Position numbers and translations under genes: made by a program
Notes under the pieces: generated by a model
What the model was told of the DNA's origin: nothing
Database searches by the model: none
Seen by the model: the letters and a program-made list of their open reading frames with translations, nothing else
DNA from: Paragonimus skrjabini miyazakii
Lineage: Eukaryota > Platyhelminthes > Trematoda > Plagiorchiida > Troglotrematidae
DNA: 64,000 nucleotides
Assembly: GCA_014338405.1 (NCBI GenBank)
Contig: JTDE01001078.1
Location: 35,636 to 99,635, forward strand
Direction of reading: 5' to 3'
In this document: in pieces, positions 1 through 12,567 of the stretch
Layout: each line of letters begins with the position of its first letter
Numbering within the stretch: position 1 is the stretch's first letter

Positions 1-735
1 AAAGGATGTAATCCATCGAAGAACCTCTCCTTGGATTTCATAGGTTTCTAGCTTATGTACAAGAGGACCATGTGGGACACGATCGAATGCCTTAGCAAAG
101 TCGAAAAAGAAGCATCCGAGATATGGCCTTTGTCTTTGGCGTCTGTCAGGCTATCCATGAAGATAAGCATATTGGTTATACATGACCGGTCAGGAAGAAA
201 TCCATGCTGAGTAGGAGAGAAAAGATCATTCGAGAAGAAATGCTTGAGGATAGCGCGTTTTAACAGACGCTCCATTACCTTGCATAGGATGCTCGTGAGG
301 CTGATCGGCCGATAACTCGCAGGGGAATGACGATCTCCTGCCTTAAATATAGGTGTGACAATTGCCTCTTTCCAAGCCTCCGGAAGAGTGCTAGTCCGAA
401 GTGTCTGTTTAAACAGACTGTGAAGGGGCACCGCCAAACCAAGGGCCGCTTCTTTCAGGATCCGGGGATGGGTCCCGTCTGGTCCCATTGCACTATAATG
501 GTTAATCTTAAGCAAGAGATCCTGAACGTCGAGCACAGAGAATTCAGCTGTTAGGAGTGGGCATTGGACATTCCTCCTCGGGAGAATCGGATGCTAGCTT
601 GCCGGAACCACATTGTATACTGCTGAATAGTAGTCTCTGAAAATCTCAGCAACCTTCTGAGGGTTGGAGGAGGTTTCCCCGTCCGGAAGCCGCAGAGAAA
701 GCGCTGAGGGCTTAGTTTTTCTCTGGCTAGTTCCT
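1..735 (-). pseudogene. CR1-like LINE reverse transcriptase fragment
   Basis: Running leftward, the minus strand encodes LPDGETSSNPQKVAEIFRDY-YSAVYN, then SAMGPDGTHPRILKEAALGL, EAIVTPIFKAGDRHSPASYR-PISLTSILCKVMERLL and TQHGFLPDRSCITNMLIFMD. These are fingers and early palm of a non-LTR reverse transcriptase of the CR1/jockey type. Near 110-125 a frameshift separates this from the continuing FFDFAKAFDRVPHGPLVHKL (the A motif with its catalytic Asp). Additional stops lie near 575-600. The element continues past the left edge, so the YADD box is not seen. Confidence 0.85.
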
Positions 736-2469
736 ATGAGGAACTGTCACTGGAAGACCGGTGGATGGTACTACAGTCTATAAAACAACACTAACAAAAC
801 ACCAATAAACCTCCGAATACTATATATAGGCATTCACAGAACGTGGCATCCAGTTTTCATGGGAGGTGGAGTTTATGTCCGCTTTGATTTTACTTTACTC
901 CGCCGGCTTCCCGAAATTGCTCGCAAAGAACGGTCACTACAGTTAAACATTAAGGAAAAGCGAGTACACACCTTGCGCACACAGTTACGGCCAGTAATCT
1001 ACAGAGTCACCAAGCAATTTTATGGTTACAATTCGTGGTTGGCTCTACAGAGAGCTAGTGGCACCATCGGATGTTCAAACATACATGCAACAATGTACCC
1101 ACATTGAATGCCTGCATGCCAGGTAGGACCGAGTAATACATACAAATATATGTTCTGTTTGTTAAAGTGCCTTCATCTTTTAACTATGCTGTTAGATGTA
1201 GTATAGTAAATACAAGTTGTTTTTCAACCTGTCATCTATTGCTGCGCAATTATTGACGTTGTTTTACTGCGCATTTTTATCGACACGCAGTTACGCCGTT
1301 TTCTTTTGGTTTGTTGACGTTCTCAACTACAGTATTTAGTCCGTTAACATGCAGATACTCTCCGACGATACGCAATCAAAATGGTCATCAAGGACCGTGG
1401 AGTGAAAACCTGATTTACGCTAACACCGAGGTGTGCATAAGGAAATGAACGTGCTGATGCGGACGGCCATGTTGTGCAGTATTGAAGATTTATAACAAAT
1501 GTTCACGTGTATAAAAGGTTGCATTCCTTGCAACTTATAATGACATCTGCGCATCGTCTGGTTAGCTAGTGAACAGCATCGGTTATTTACACTAATAAAA
1601 ACAAATGAATTGAGGCATTGTAACGTAGCAGTTGAGTAAGCGGTAAAATTGGAGGTGTAGGTAGGTTTATCGTGCGTGAAAATTCGCTGATAAGAGCCCG
1701 ATTTTAATCTCATGGGCCCCGTGAGGGAAGTCACTTCACAATGTCTTTTTGCCTATCGTCAACTCCCAAAACCCCTAGGGGTTTCCTGGGGAAACACACC
1801 GGGGTGTGCTATTACGGATGATACTTATGTGTACAATGTAGGTGCATAAAACTGCGACACAACCACTGGTCAATTATTTAATACTTACAGACTCACGAAC
1901 CATTGTGGTAAACAGGGATGTTATCTTTGAAAAGACAATCCAGTAATCCTACCTAAGTGAAATCAAAATAAAAGAAAACGAAATCATTCTAATTTCACAC
2001 CAGCAAAGTTCATCATGGTGGACCAATAGTTTTACTGACCGACTCAATCTCACATTTTTGGCAAATTTGTATTAATGCGCATGAGATGGATATAAAATGA
2101 AGTGATTGGTTGCACTTCTGGAAGATTAAGGCCAAATATCCTCTGCTATCAGGTTTGCATGCTATAGTGACTAAAACATGATACAAAACAAAAGTAACAT
2201 CGGTAAGTCGAAACCAATGATTATCTTAATGGTTGTACATATACTTTTGGACCGCGAGTACGGCAAAGCCACACTCTGGGACGTGTGTACAGTACAGTCG
2301 AGCGGACACGCACGTTTGCAGCCACGATCGATGAGTAAGCCCCTCGACTGCTGGTCACTACAGGTTAAACCGTTTCCCTTAATAACAACATCCCACCTAA
2401 CTTCGGGTTTCCAGCTCATTGACTGTGAGATTAGCGGTTGATAATAATTTAACATTCAAAATCTTACTT

Positions 2470-2535
2470 GGGTGGGTGTAGTGGTAGCGACGGGACAGCT
2501 CATTTGTCGCAGGGAGTTCATGGGTCTAAAGTACA
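2470..2535 (+). repeat. tRNA-like module (possible SINE relic)
   Basis: Contains gtgtagtggtagcgacgg, which resembles a pol III A box (TRGYNNARNNG), and 20 bases later agggagttcatgggtct, which resembles a decayed B box. Spacing is near that of a tRNA. It does not fold convincingly as a functional tRNA by eye. Confidence 0.3.
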
Positions 2536-3016
2536 TCGAGAGCGATTTCATTAAAAATCAAATATTGCTGTGGTCATATAAGAAAGGATGCAAGTGATAT
2601 TTGGAAATAGTCGCTCAATTTTGGTTTGTGCCTAATGTGGTACCACACCTATGAGTGTCCGCTAATTCCAACTCCAGTCACCTGGGATTCTTTCTATTCT
2701 GTGTTAAATGTTTGTTATGGGACAGGCAAAGAAGTGCTATTGTTAGTGATTGCTAAAAGTTGCCTCAGAGAAGACACAATGGCTACTGCACTGGAAAGCG
2801 AAGGTGCCGGTCAACTACGTACCTGGTAGCCCTTAAGGCACCAACTGGGGATAGTCGTAGGGACCGGGCGGGGACGAGGTGTGGTTGTCCCCACTACTTC
2901 AGGTAACGAATATTTCTGAGAATAAACACAAAAGCGACGTCTTTATATAAGATGAATGCACAAACCCAATATTCCGCTGTGTGATTCGCATTTTCTGAAG
3001 TTACTTTTTTCTGTTT

Positions 3017-3125
3017 TCATATAGATTGAACGTCACCCACAATTGATTACAGCCGTTGCATTCCCATAGTTTTTCCAGTCGGCCCCGATCGAAAAGAAAC
3101 ACTAGACTCGAGTTCCGCTTTCGTT
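3017..3125 (+). repeat. copy 1 of a diverged ~105 bp direct repeat
   Basis: The block tatagattgaacgtcaccca...accagtcggcccc...aagaaacactagac recurs with about one mismatch in six or seven at 3309-3415. Flanks outside the block do not match. It may be part of an unidentified interspersed repeat. Confidence 0.75.
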
Positions 3126-3308
3126 ACAATCATGTTGAATCAGTGTTGTAAACAATGACCAGGCTGTCCGATCACTCCGAGAGGAGACACAGTAACTGTC
3201 CTGTTAAATCCTCTCGACTAGGACTCATCTACAAGTTGAAAGCACGGAAATCATTACCTTGTTGAGCGGCACTTTTGATTCCTAAAGAGTAGCAGGGGAT
3301 TTTTTGGT

Positions 3309-3415
3309 TCTCGTATAGATTGAACATCACCCAAAATTGATCGCAGCCGTCGCATTCTCATAGACTTACCAGTCGGCCCCGCCCAAGAAAAGCACTAGAT
3401 TCGAATTTTGCTTCA
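3309..3415 (+). repeat. copy 2 of a diverged ~105 bp direct repeat
   Basis: Second copy, 292 bases after the first, sharing tatagattgaac, ttgat.gcagccgt, gcattc.catag, ccagtcggcccc and cactaga. Small indels separate the copies, so the duplication is not recent. Confidence 0.75.
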
Positions 3416-6400
3416 ATTTACTTATCACTCTCATTCTGGTAGTTAAATGAGTGCTTCCTTAGAAATTAATGTGATATTTCATGTACAACGCAACGTGGTA
3501 GAAAATTACAAATTCAATGATATCTCCAGAACGACGCAAAATTGAGCGTTTCAACCGACCAACAATATGTATTCCACCACGAAAATTGCGGTGAAAGCAT
3601 TTTCAGAACGCAAAATCGCTTCGGAAAGTCAACATGATGCTTTTGTCGAAGAAAAATATGGCCACACATTCTTCTCAACAAAAGTGCAAATATGAACAAT
3701 TTTTAGGTATTGTTGAGTCTTCTAATCGCAATACTGTTACTATACTCGATAATATCTATATATTTGTCCCGTAATATGCATTTTAATATTTTATGAAAAA
3801 AAATTGAAAAATCTCTTCCGCGCCTAAATGGTCGTTTTCATCTTGTTTCGACCTTGAAGCACCATACCGGTGAGTAAAACAATTGCCTGCTCGGGAAATG
3901 TTAGTGTCAATTGGGCGACTCTGCGCAGGTCCACAGCCAGTTTATCTCCATCGCCAGTCATTTAGCAGACACTTTGTTACATATCTTTTGTGTGCACTCA
4001 TCAACTGTGCGCTCCCGGTAAACGACTGCAAGGGTGCAGCTGAACGAAAGAAAAATAATAATTAACGATATCACCACGACGGCCTGCAAACAGTGTTAAA
4101 CTGAAAGTAAAAGGAGGGCTCATTGGCTGCTGACATTCAATGGAATACAAAGCGTTACACAGAACATCGTGTGAAACTTGGACTCAACGGACAAGTTGAC
4201 ATCGATGGCCTTCTGCTTACGTGCTGAAGGGCGAACATCACGAACGATATCGAAGAACCGTCAACTCCGAATCAGGCGCTTAGCAACACCGAGGAATACT
4301 AAGTGCGTGTGGTCGAGGAGTAGTCGTGGCTCCACGTTAATGGACATTTCTGTTGAGGAAGTTAAACCGATGTGATGTTCCTCGTAAAGTCGTTTTCAAA
4401 ACCTGGAATCCGTCTTTATTTCTTTCACAGGTACTGAGGAAGCCATTCTTCTGCTTTCACAATACACGCTGTCTGTGTGTACTCGTTGCAGTCATGTTCT
4501 TTGATTATATGTATGAAACAACGAACAGGTATGTCACGGATAATGGAATGAAGCGTCACAAAACTGTTATTTCGATCGGTCCAAACCGCCGCGTATCATC
4601 ATAATGCACACCATAAACCAGTTGGTCGTTCCTCTACAAATAAGCAAACTGATCAGGATATTTATCAAGTAGAAACCGGGCATGATCAATTAGGGAGTGT
4701 GCGGTAGTGTGTAAACAGAAAAAGACAGATTTAAGAATTCCTCGTACAGGCGTTTATGGGAGAAATAAATGCACAACCACGAGATACAAACATAATAAAA
4801 CACACAATCATCATTGAAACGTTATAGATTGGTAAACAAACCACATTTACGCAACATTTAACCTGCAGGCTGCACTGATATTGTCGGTCGTATGGGTCCC
4901 TTCCATCCAACGTGAGGCATACTTTTCGCCCAACATGTTTCACTTTTTATACGTTTTTCAGCAGTCCATCTGTCATACCATCGTTTCACTTCACTCAGTT
5001 TACTGTGAACACCAATGAAAGCATATCATAGTGGTTACGTATTATTTATGAAATTAAGCAACTGCTAATGAACCTGGATTAGCGAGGGCGAAACATGAAA
5101 CACTTAACACGTATTTACAAAGCTTTTAACAAAACTGTGAGTGACGACAGACTGCTAGAGGTGCGGAGTAAAACAAACGTGCATGAGATGGCGATGGTCG
5201 AGAATGCTTGTTGTTGAAACGTTGCGAATATGTTGATGTGTTTGACAAACGTTTTAGCACTAATTTAACTACCAGAATGAGGGTGGTAAGTATTGGTTCT
5301 TATTCTCATCCGATTCGCTTAGTGTGTTGCCAAGTGCTGGCCGAATGTTAGCCAAAACCTCGGAGTCCGTCGTGTTTGCTGGGGTGGAGCTCTTGGCTAA
5401 ACACTTACTTCACGCTTGTTCATTGTGTGTGTACGCTACAGTGTATCTCTTTTGAAAGGCTGATACCGATATGCTTAATGAGTACGTGCACTAAACTAAC
5501 ACTTTCTGAGGTATAGGCAACAATACCAGACGCGAAATGAAAATATCGATAATTATGGAGACCAAAAATATATTATGCGATAATTACAGTTGGTCTCAAT
5601 CAGCGCTAAACGACACCGATACGTGAAGTAGCTAGGGAGGCTAAAGATCCGACCGTCGATCACGCGGGCGAGCTGGAAGCGTGTGTCTGGCGTCATTGAC
5701 GGGCATAGGTCGAACAAGCATGCAAAAAAACAAACGCGATCGCGTGCATCAAGCAGACAGTAGGCAAAGATCGTTAAGGTCCTATGTACAATGTGAGCTA
5801 AGATTTTAGGAAGGATTTTACACATCGTACGGTATGCAGTCCACGGTTATCTCCAGTTCGTTATACTTTGTTCAATTCTCCTTGCGCGTGCAGTATGCTG
5901 GATTCGAGTATACCCTCGACTCCCACGGGAGTCTTTGGTGATTTCTGATACTCCTTGGGCTTTATTTCATTGATGATGCATCTGAAGTATATAGATATTT
6001 TTTTATCGCGGTACTTATCGTTTTGCTGTTAATTTCTGCGTGTCCAGCTCTCACGTAGAAATCGTTACGGTAATATATCCGTATACGGGTCAATTTGAAG
6101 TTATTCGATGCGTCTCTTGTCCATCTCTGTACCGATCTACGTAAGACATGACAAAAATGATCCTGTTAAAATGGCTTGCCAGTTTTCCTCAAATAAGTTC
6201 GATCTCTGAAAACAGAAGTTGGCGAAACGTACGGACAAATGTCAGCAGTTTGTAGGCGTTGGATCACGTAAGATTCGAACCGCTTTAGCGGTTGAAACAA
6301 ATAACCAGGAACGTAAGAAGGGTGCCGTGAGCGTGATTGATCTACTTGAACCCTACTCCGAAACGACTGTGGATTTTGCTGCACATTCACCCAGGTCCGA

Positions 6401-6794
6401 CCCCATACCAACTCGGCGTGTTTTTTATTGGAGGTGAGCCACGCGATCATTCATCAGTACAATCGCAATAAGTTTGCTGATCGTCTGCTGTGCTGTAATA
6501 CTAATCGGCACTTTGTATAGCTGGAGCTAGTCACTGAGATAGGAAGGAATGGTCAAAATGCTCCGGTGGATTTGTCCGTTATATACAATTCCGGACGAAA
6601 TTTCATTTTGACTGCCGTCTTGAAGACATCTTAAGAACGCTGCATTCATCAAATCACTTCAAACGTGATCACAGATTATGTGTAACCAATTTAAGAACCT
6701 GAATGTTTCCAGGAGGATTCAAGAGTTGCCTAGCCACTGAACCACTGGTTAACCTGAACTCTGTGGAAATTATTCCTTACCTTCAGTTATCATG

Positions 6795-6860
6795 ACAGTT
6801 TTGTCGAGAAGGGATCGAACACATGTGAGCTCTCCGAACTACCAGAAATAGTTCAGTATT
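6795..6860 (-). repeat. tRNA-like module (possible SINE relic)
   Basis: On the minus strand ctggtagttcggagagctc is followed by gtgttcgatcccttctc. The latter is close to the B box GGTTCGANTCC. Probably a decayed tRNA-derived sequence; no full cloverleaf was established. Confidence 0.35.
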
Positions 6861-6996
6861 AATCAAATGTCTGTTTGATTGTAATCGATCCCAGATTATT
6901 CACAAAAGTCGCAGTGTGAATGCGGCTGTCATCTGGTCACCCTCCACACGAAGACAAAATGCCCTCAGAAATAACTCAAAGTGGCGTTGCCACGAC

Positions 6997-7001
6997 AACG
7001 A
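6997..7001. repeat. left target-site duplication of the gypsy element (AACGA)
   Basis: The five bases AACGA directly left of the LTR at 7002 recur directly right of the LTR ending at 11201. A 5 bp duplication is normal for Ty3/gypsy integrases. Confidence 0.9.
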
Positions 7002-7189
7002 TGTTGTAATTAGAATTGAACTATATAGTATAACGATTAAACGTATAAGAATTGCAAAACACAATTAGACACAACAACACAGAACGTATATTATCGAATC
7101 GTACGTATCACCAAATTGTACAGGATAATGGAATAGTAAAACAGTTGTATAACAGAAGGAGACAAAGCATGTCAGTCATGTTCATCACA
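7002..7189 (-). repeat. 3' LTR of the gypsy element
   Basis: 188 bases, TG...CA ends. It differs from the other LTR at many sites and by small indels, for example tatagtataacgattaaacg here and tataggataacgatcgaacg there. The copies were identical at insertion, so this is an old insertion. On the minus strand it is preceded by the purine-rich aaggtgtggcgga, a likely polypurine tract. Confidence 0.93.
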
Positions 7190-8330
7190 TCCGCCACACC
7201 TTGAATGGGCGTGCGGATCTTTGTAATTCCGTGGTGATCTAGCTTCCAAACATTCAGAACTTCCGACTAACGGTTCTTCAATTGTTTCATCTACATCATG
7301 AATAGCCTCTAATTCAGCAACGTCATTTGCTTCCAATGTAACAGAATTATCTAGAAAGAACTCGTTAGAATTCGAAGCAACAGGATTTCTGTTATCAGAC
7401 TGACCTCCAGAATTGAACTCAACCGGATCAACATGTCTTCGATGGCAGGAAAGGTCTTCCAAGTCAAGAATAATAACCATGCAATTTCCTTGAGAGGAAA
7501 GAACTATTCCATTAGCAGGACGTAAATCGTTGCCTTTAAAAAACGTGACATCCGCTGATTTTGCACAGTCAAGACTTGTACGTAGAGAACGAGATTTGAA
7601 AAGGATCGCGGGATTCTTTCCAGTTACCGAATGTGATGCATTTCTGTACCGCGTGAGAAAATTATCGATTTATCGATGAAATTCCATAAATGAGTTTGGT
7701 GTTAGAGAAGTAATTACAGACTTCAGTGTGCGTACAAAATTTTCTGCAAGTCCATTGGATTGTGGATGTCGTGGAGCAGTACACAAATGCCGACACCCAA
7801 GTCCTTTAATCCATTCCTCTAAAGACTTGGCAGTGAAGTGAGTACCATTGTCAGTGACCAAAGCAGCAGGTAAAACCTCGCGACAGAATAGTTATCTCAA
7901 CGTATGTTGTGTAAAGTCTGCACTCGGTGATGAAGTGAGAAAAACTTCAGGCCATCTGGAACAAGCATCAATAATCACTAGGGCATAGTATTTCCCCAAG
8001 AAAGGACCACAGTAATCAGCATGAACTCTCTGAAACGTTTCAAACGTAACAGGCCATGGCAGCCGTCGTGATTGTTTCACATGAATCTTGTGTACCAATT
8101 TGGTACAATTCTGGGCAGTATGTTTAATATCTGATTCTAATTCCGGCCACCAGCAAGACAAGCGACTTCATTTTATCAACTCCCAAATGTCCGGAATGCA
8201 AGTCCGCAAGGATATCAGATCTCAGAGTCGGTGGAATTACGACACGGTCTGCAAAACACAGTAATCCGTCTGGAGTAATGGACAAACTTTCACGGTGACA
8301 GTAAAATGCGGGAAATCTACGCTGCTCCTG
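7172..8330 (-). pseudogene. gypsy integrase with frameshift and stop codons
   Basis: The N-terminal zinc region appears as LHSGHLGVDKMKS, then after a frameshift CWWPELESDIKHTAQNC. The catalytic core has RVHADYCGPFLGKYYALVII (first Asp), LVTDNGTHFTAKSLEEW (second Asp) and APRHPQSNGLAENFVRTLKS (Glu in the E helix). TAA stops lie between the first two blocks and near 7670. A C-terminal tail follows, with HRRHVDPVEF and a long acidic end (ELEAIHDVDETIEEP). No functional enzyme could be made. Confidence 0.92.
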
Positions 8331-8705
8331 CTATGTCCAGCCACGTCTTAGGACAGATATAATAGGACCAAAGAATTTACGAGTATCGCACACAAGTGCC
8401 TCTCTTTTTGCTGGCAGTGGTTGAACTAATAAACAGTCAGCATTGTCAGAGTTTGATTCAGGTGACGGAAATCTGAATAGGTAATCGTCATGGGGAATAG
8501 CTTTTGCACTACGATGAATGATTGTGTACTTGTAGGAACGGAGAGCAATGCTCCAGCGTTGCACCATAGCAGCAGATGACTTTGCCAGCGATTTGCTGGG
8601 ATGATACAGAAATTTTAGGGCTTCCTGGTCTGTTGCAATAGTTACTGAGTCCCCAAAAGTACTTATGAAGTCTTTTAACAGCCCAATATACTCCAAGGGC
8701 TTCAC
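8331..8705 (-). pseudogene. gypsy RNase H, frameshifted continuation
   Basis: Continues RNase H in another frame after a shift near 8650-8700: GDSVTIATDQEALKFLYHPS, VQRWSIALRSYKYTIIHRSA, then KAIPHDDYLFRFPSP. ATDQEALKFL carries the expected Asp of the RNase H fold, and the following segment is the connection to integrase. It ends at a stop near 8331. Confidence 0.85.
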
Positions 8706-10956
8706 GTTGGGTCAGAGAATACCCACGTTCAGCTTTAAACAAACGACGTGAGATGCATATAACAGATCTACCACACTGTTCGAGAACCACATCTATTCCA
8801 GTGGGAGAAGCGTCTGTAATTACAGTCGAATGATCTTTGGCAGAAAACGGTTTTAAAATAGCAGTAGTTTGAAGATGGTGAAGCAAAGTACGGAGCGTTT
8901 TTTCGTGATTAGTAGACCAAGAAAAACTGTTGCTGGATAACATGTCGAACAAAGAAGTGGCACATTGGGTGAAATTCGGAATAAAACGGGAGTAGTATTG
9001 GAGTGCACCCAGAACAGAGCGGAGTTCATGAAGGTTAGTGGGTGACGGTGCATACACTAATGGGGCTAAGCGTTGTGAATCTGGTTTGAAACCATTGCAA
9101 TCCACAATGTAACCAAGACATGGGTAAGAAAAAACTGCAAAATTACACTTCTTTGGGTTAATGGCTACGTTGAAGTCAGAAAACCGTTTCACCAGAGAAA
9201 GAAGGCGATAATCATGGGTGGTTTTATCTAGAGCATGAACAATAACGTCATCCTGATAGGTTTTGATGCCATCTAATTTTTTAGTAATCGTATTCATGAC
9301 ATCCTGGAATACAGCTGGCGAAACGTTTAAACCAAATGGCAGAAAATTGTATCGATACAGTCCGAATGGTGTAGTGATCACAGTCAAATTACTTGATACT
9401 TCATCAAGTGGTATTTGTAGGTAAGCATCCTTTAAATCGATTTTTGAGAAGATCTTAGAACCTGACGAACGATACAGTATGTCCTCGGGTTCTTCTGTTG
9501 TGCAGGTGAGTTGTAGTAGACGTGTATTCAACGTTAACCTGTAGTCAACACAAATCCTCGATGTAATTCCATCAGCTTTTAGTGGTGTCACTATTAGAGT
9601 CGCCCACTTTGACCAGTCGACGGGCGTTATTACTCCTTTATCACACATGGATTGCAATTCTTTGTGCACAGGTTCTCGCAAACCAAATGGGATGATTCAT
9701 CTCTTAAGAAAGACTGGATCCCCCGAAGCTTCAAGCTTTACCTTCAGTATTCGCATTCCCCCTGTGGCCTTAGGACAGTCCAGTATAAGCTGTATAATGT
9801 CAACTTCGTTCACTGATGTTAGCAGCGAAATGTCAGAGTGTAGCAGTCGTAAAACTTTGAGTCCAAGAATAGACGGACCTGAGCTTGAAACTAAAAATTG
9901 ACAGTCAATAGGACTAGCATCGGGCAACTTCACCGGTACGGTGCAGCAGCCTAGAAGAGGCAATGAATGACCAGTGATACCACAAACATTAACTCGTGTG
10001 GGTTGCAGAACTGCATCAGGATAAAATACAACTAAGTCTGAATGTGAAATAATTGATTCGACACTACCGGTATCAACAATAAAATTGTGACTTTCGCCAG
10101 AAGCAGACACTAACGTTTTAAAAACATGAGAAGTGTTTTGGGGCAAAATAGATAAAGAAAGAGTAGAAATATTATCAGTTAATGGTTGAACATTCGAATT
10201 AGAATTTGTCGTTAAGTGACATGAACGTCTACACTTACATACCGATTGAATATGATCCACTATGCCTCAGCTGAAGCAATTTGCCAGTCTTAGTGGACAT
10301 GAATACCGGGAATGATTGCGTCCACAAGATGCGCATTTCCCAAACTGTTGTTGAACTGGATCCGCATTACTTCCTGTAGAAAATTGAACGGATGGTCTTG
10401 GCACACGGAAATCAGTACGCGGTTTGAATGTGTCATTTTGTTTCGGCATTGAATTGTTGCCTTTAGAATAATTGCACAGAACCTCAGTAGTCTTCGTAAC
10501 TTGTTTTACGTCCTCATACTGTTCACACACATTACGAATGATCTGGAATCTTTGATCATGATGCAAGAGAAGCTTCTGTTGTAGCTCTGGCAAGTTAATA
10601 CCAGCAATCAACGGATCACGTAGCTGATCCTTTAACTGGATACCGTATTCACACTTGGCTGCTTGTGTTTGCAACTGTAAGACGAAACCGCAAATCGATT
10701 GACATTCAGACCGGATTAGCACATTGAACTTGGCTCTTTCAACTGCCACAAAATTCACCGGTTTGAAGTGTTGGAGGAGTATTTTCTTTAGCGTATGATA
10801 GGAACAATTGATTGGTGACTCCAGGAAAGCCAAGTTTTTGACAAGGGCATAAGCTTCCATGCCGATGAAATGTAGAAAGAAAGCAGCCTTCTTCTTCTCG
10901 TCCAACTCAGAATTTGTGAGACACCAAATGTCAAAACTCTCCAAGTAATCCTCCAC
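8509..10956 (-). pseudogene. gypsy gag-protease-reverse transcriptase reading frame
   Basis: One frame, broken by TGA at 10267-10269 and 9697-9699. Gag has the zinc knuckle CASCGRNHSRYSC; the first TGA falls where a second knuckle's Cys would be (ANCFS-stop-GIVDHIQSVCKC). Protease has FIVDTGSVESII (catalytic DTG) and SSGPSILGLKVLR. RT has KIDLKDAYLQIPLDEVSS (motif A), LPFGLNVSPAVFQDVMN (motif B) and YQDDVIVHA (motif C, catalytic DD), then thumb and the RNase H start VITDASPTGIDVVLEQ. It loses frame within RNase H near 8690. Gag's N terminus is short or damaged. Confidence 0.93.
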
Positions 10957-10998
10957 TTCTCGAGCATTTGAATTAGTGGATAACCATTATAAATAGTA

Positions 10999-11014
10999 CG
11001 AAAGCGCGACGCCA
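10999..11014 (-). promoter_or_regulatory. primer-binding site of the gypsy element
   Basis: Two bases inside the 5' LTR, the minus strand reads TGGCGTCGCGCTTTCG. It begins TGG, complementary to the CCA end of a tRNA, as expected for a minus-strand primer site. I did not identify which tRNA. Confidence 0.6.
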
Positions 11015-11016
11015 AT

Positions 11017-11201
11017 TGTTGTAATTAGAATTGAACTATATAGGATAACGATCGAACGTATGAGAATCGCAAAATACATTTGGACACAACACGGAACGTA
11101 TATTGTCGAACCGTACGTATCACCAAATTGTACAGGGTTTTGGAATAGTAAAACAATTGCATAACAGAAGGAGACAAAGCACGTCAGTCATGTTCATCAC
11201 A
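11017..11201 (-). repeat. 5' LTR of the gypsy element
   Basis: 185 bases matching 7002-7189, TG...CA ends, directly followed on the right by the target duplication AACGA (11202-11206). Transcription of the element would start in this copy and run leftward. Confidence 0.93.
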
Positions 11202-11206
11202 AACGA
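11202..11206. repeat. right target-site duplication of the gypsy element (AACGA)
   Basis: Identical to 6997-7001 and immediately outside the LTR. Confidence 0.9.
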
Positions 11207-12567
11207 TCATCTGCGACTGATGGGAAGAGACGAAATGTTAACATGTTGCAACGTGTGGTTTGTTTCTGCTATGATGAGGTGGTTTGACGGAACACAGTCT
11301 CAAATGACTTGAATACCGCCAAGTTTGTAATTAATTCATATTGTTCGATGGGGTGTCAGTGATCGGAGTGAAACGTCGCCAGTAAAACGTAATTATCGAT
11401 TGCGTGCAAGAGGTTTTGGAATTAGACAGAAGGCGCTTGACACCGCACGAGGTCTCATAGTTTCTACCCAGACACCACACAACTGAAGAACACGTGAATT
11501 GTTATCATACAGTTCATTCCGGGTCACGCCTAGATTGTTTGGCCTGTACGAGACCACGTCACTTAAATGAACAGGAACGTCTAAATATAATTCAACGAGG
11601 GACAACTTAGAACGAACTCGCCAGACTTTCTATGGTAAAAGCCACATAAATAGAAACGCTTTAGTGGTGGTATGAGCTGCAAACAGTTTTTTTCGAATGT
11701 CAGAGAAGATCAATTTGATCAGAAAAATAGACGAATGGCCTGCGCTGTTTGAAAATCAACTCTCATAACGAGAAAACCAAAATATGTGAAGCTAAAACGG
11801 ACTACTTAAGCTGGATATGACAACCAGAACGGAGGAAATAGGCACACCAGAAGGCTGTATGGATGCTGTCCTTCATCTGAAATGTCCCGTCCAACCTAAG
11901 ACGATAAGTGAAATCCTGTAGAAATCCAAACAATACGAGTATCGGAATATGGTCAGCGATACACGTTACGGATAAAAACACACGCGCAAAAGACTGGTTC
12001 AAAATCGCAACCACAGTAGCGTAATTTCGCGTTTTGTGAGAACAAGTAGGGACATGAAAACACGAAAGGCGTCGGACGATTGTGAATTTACACTTTCAAC
12101 TTTTTATGGCTAATCAATTTTACTTTCAAATCAGCCTACAATCAAAGTGACATATATCTGCAGTGTTGGTAGGTCATAATTATCCATTCACGAGTTGGTC
12201 CACCAGAATCTCGAGCAAAAGTAATACTTTTAGTAAGACAACAAACGACCCAACCGCCATAAACACTGCAAGATGGGAACAGCTCATCGGTTAGATGGAC
12301 ATACTCCACCAAATTGGCGCCTGGCTCCACATAAGTTTAGCGCAGAAGCAATTTCAATGCTGAACAAAGGGCTCTTAATTAAACAAAGCCGGAAAAGTAC
12401 AAACTGCCTCAGTGAACCTCAGTGTTGCCCAACTGCTAAATTTGCTTCACTGAAAGAAAGATTGACATAGGCGATATATTTCTATGGCCACAAGCAGTCA
12501 AATGGCAGAACAGAGAATCGTAGAAACAGGGAATACCATTAACAATAGTACATGCGGTTATGGAAGT
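11207..12567. other. region between the gypsy element and the HTT 3' end
   Basis: Contains the presumed HTT 3' UTR just left of 12568, on the minus strand. No other gene seen. Short open readings at 11393-11605 and 11802-12014 (minus) are unrecognised and low-complexity by eye. Confidence 0.5.

Larger units (their letters stand above)
736..6996. other. gene-poor flank left of the gypsy element
   Basis: I see no convincing gene. Open readings here are short, overlap on both strands and lack splice context or family similarity. The stretch contains a duplicated ~105 bp block (3017-3125 and 3309-3415) and two tRNA-like modules (about 2470-2535 and 6795-6860), listed separately. The strand-plus reading at 859-1107 (RRLPEIARKERSLQLNIKEK) is unrecognised. 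Confidence 0.6.
7002..11201 (-). mobile_element. complete, inactivated Ty3/gypsy LTR retrotransposon
   Basis: A 4.2 kb element with two LTRs that start TGTTGTAATTAG and end TTCATCACA (plus-strand reading), flanked by AACGA on both sides. Internal order on the minus strand is gag, protease, reverse transcriptase, RNase H, integrase, the Ty3/gypsy order. No envelope gene is present. The gag-to-RT region is a single frame broken by TGA codons; RNase H and integrase contain a frameshift and further stops. It lies about 1.4 kb past the 3' end of HTT, same strand, outside the coding exons. Confidence 0.95.

Noticed and set aside
859..1107. Plus-strand 82-residue open frame with many basic residues
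   Set aside because: No similarity, no supporting splice or promoter context, and beside a LINE fragment. Not enough evidence for a gene.
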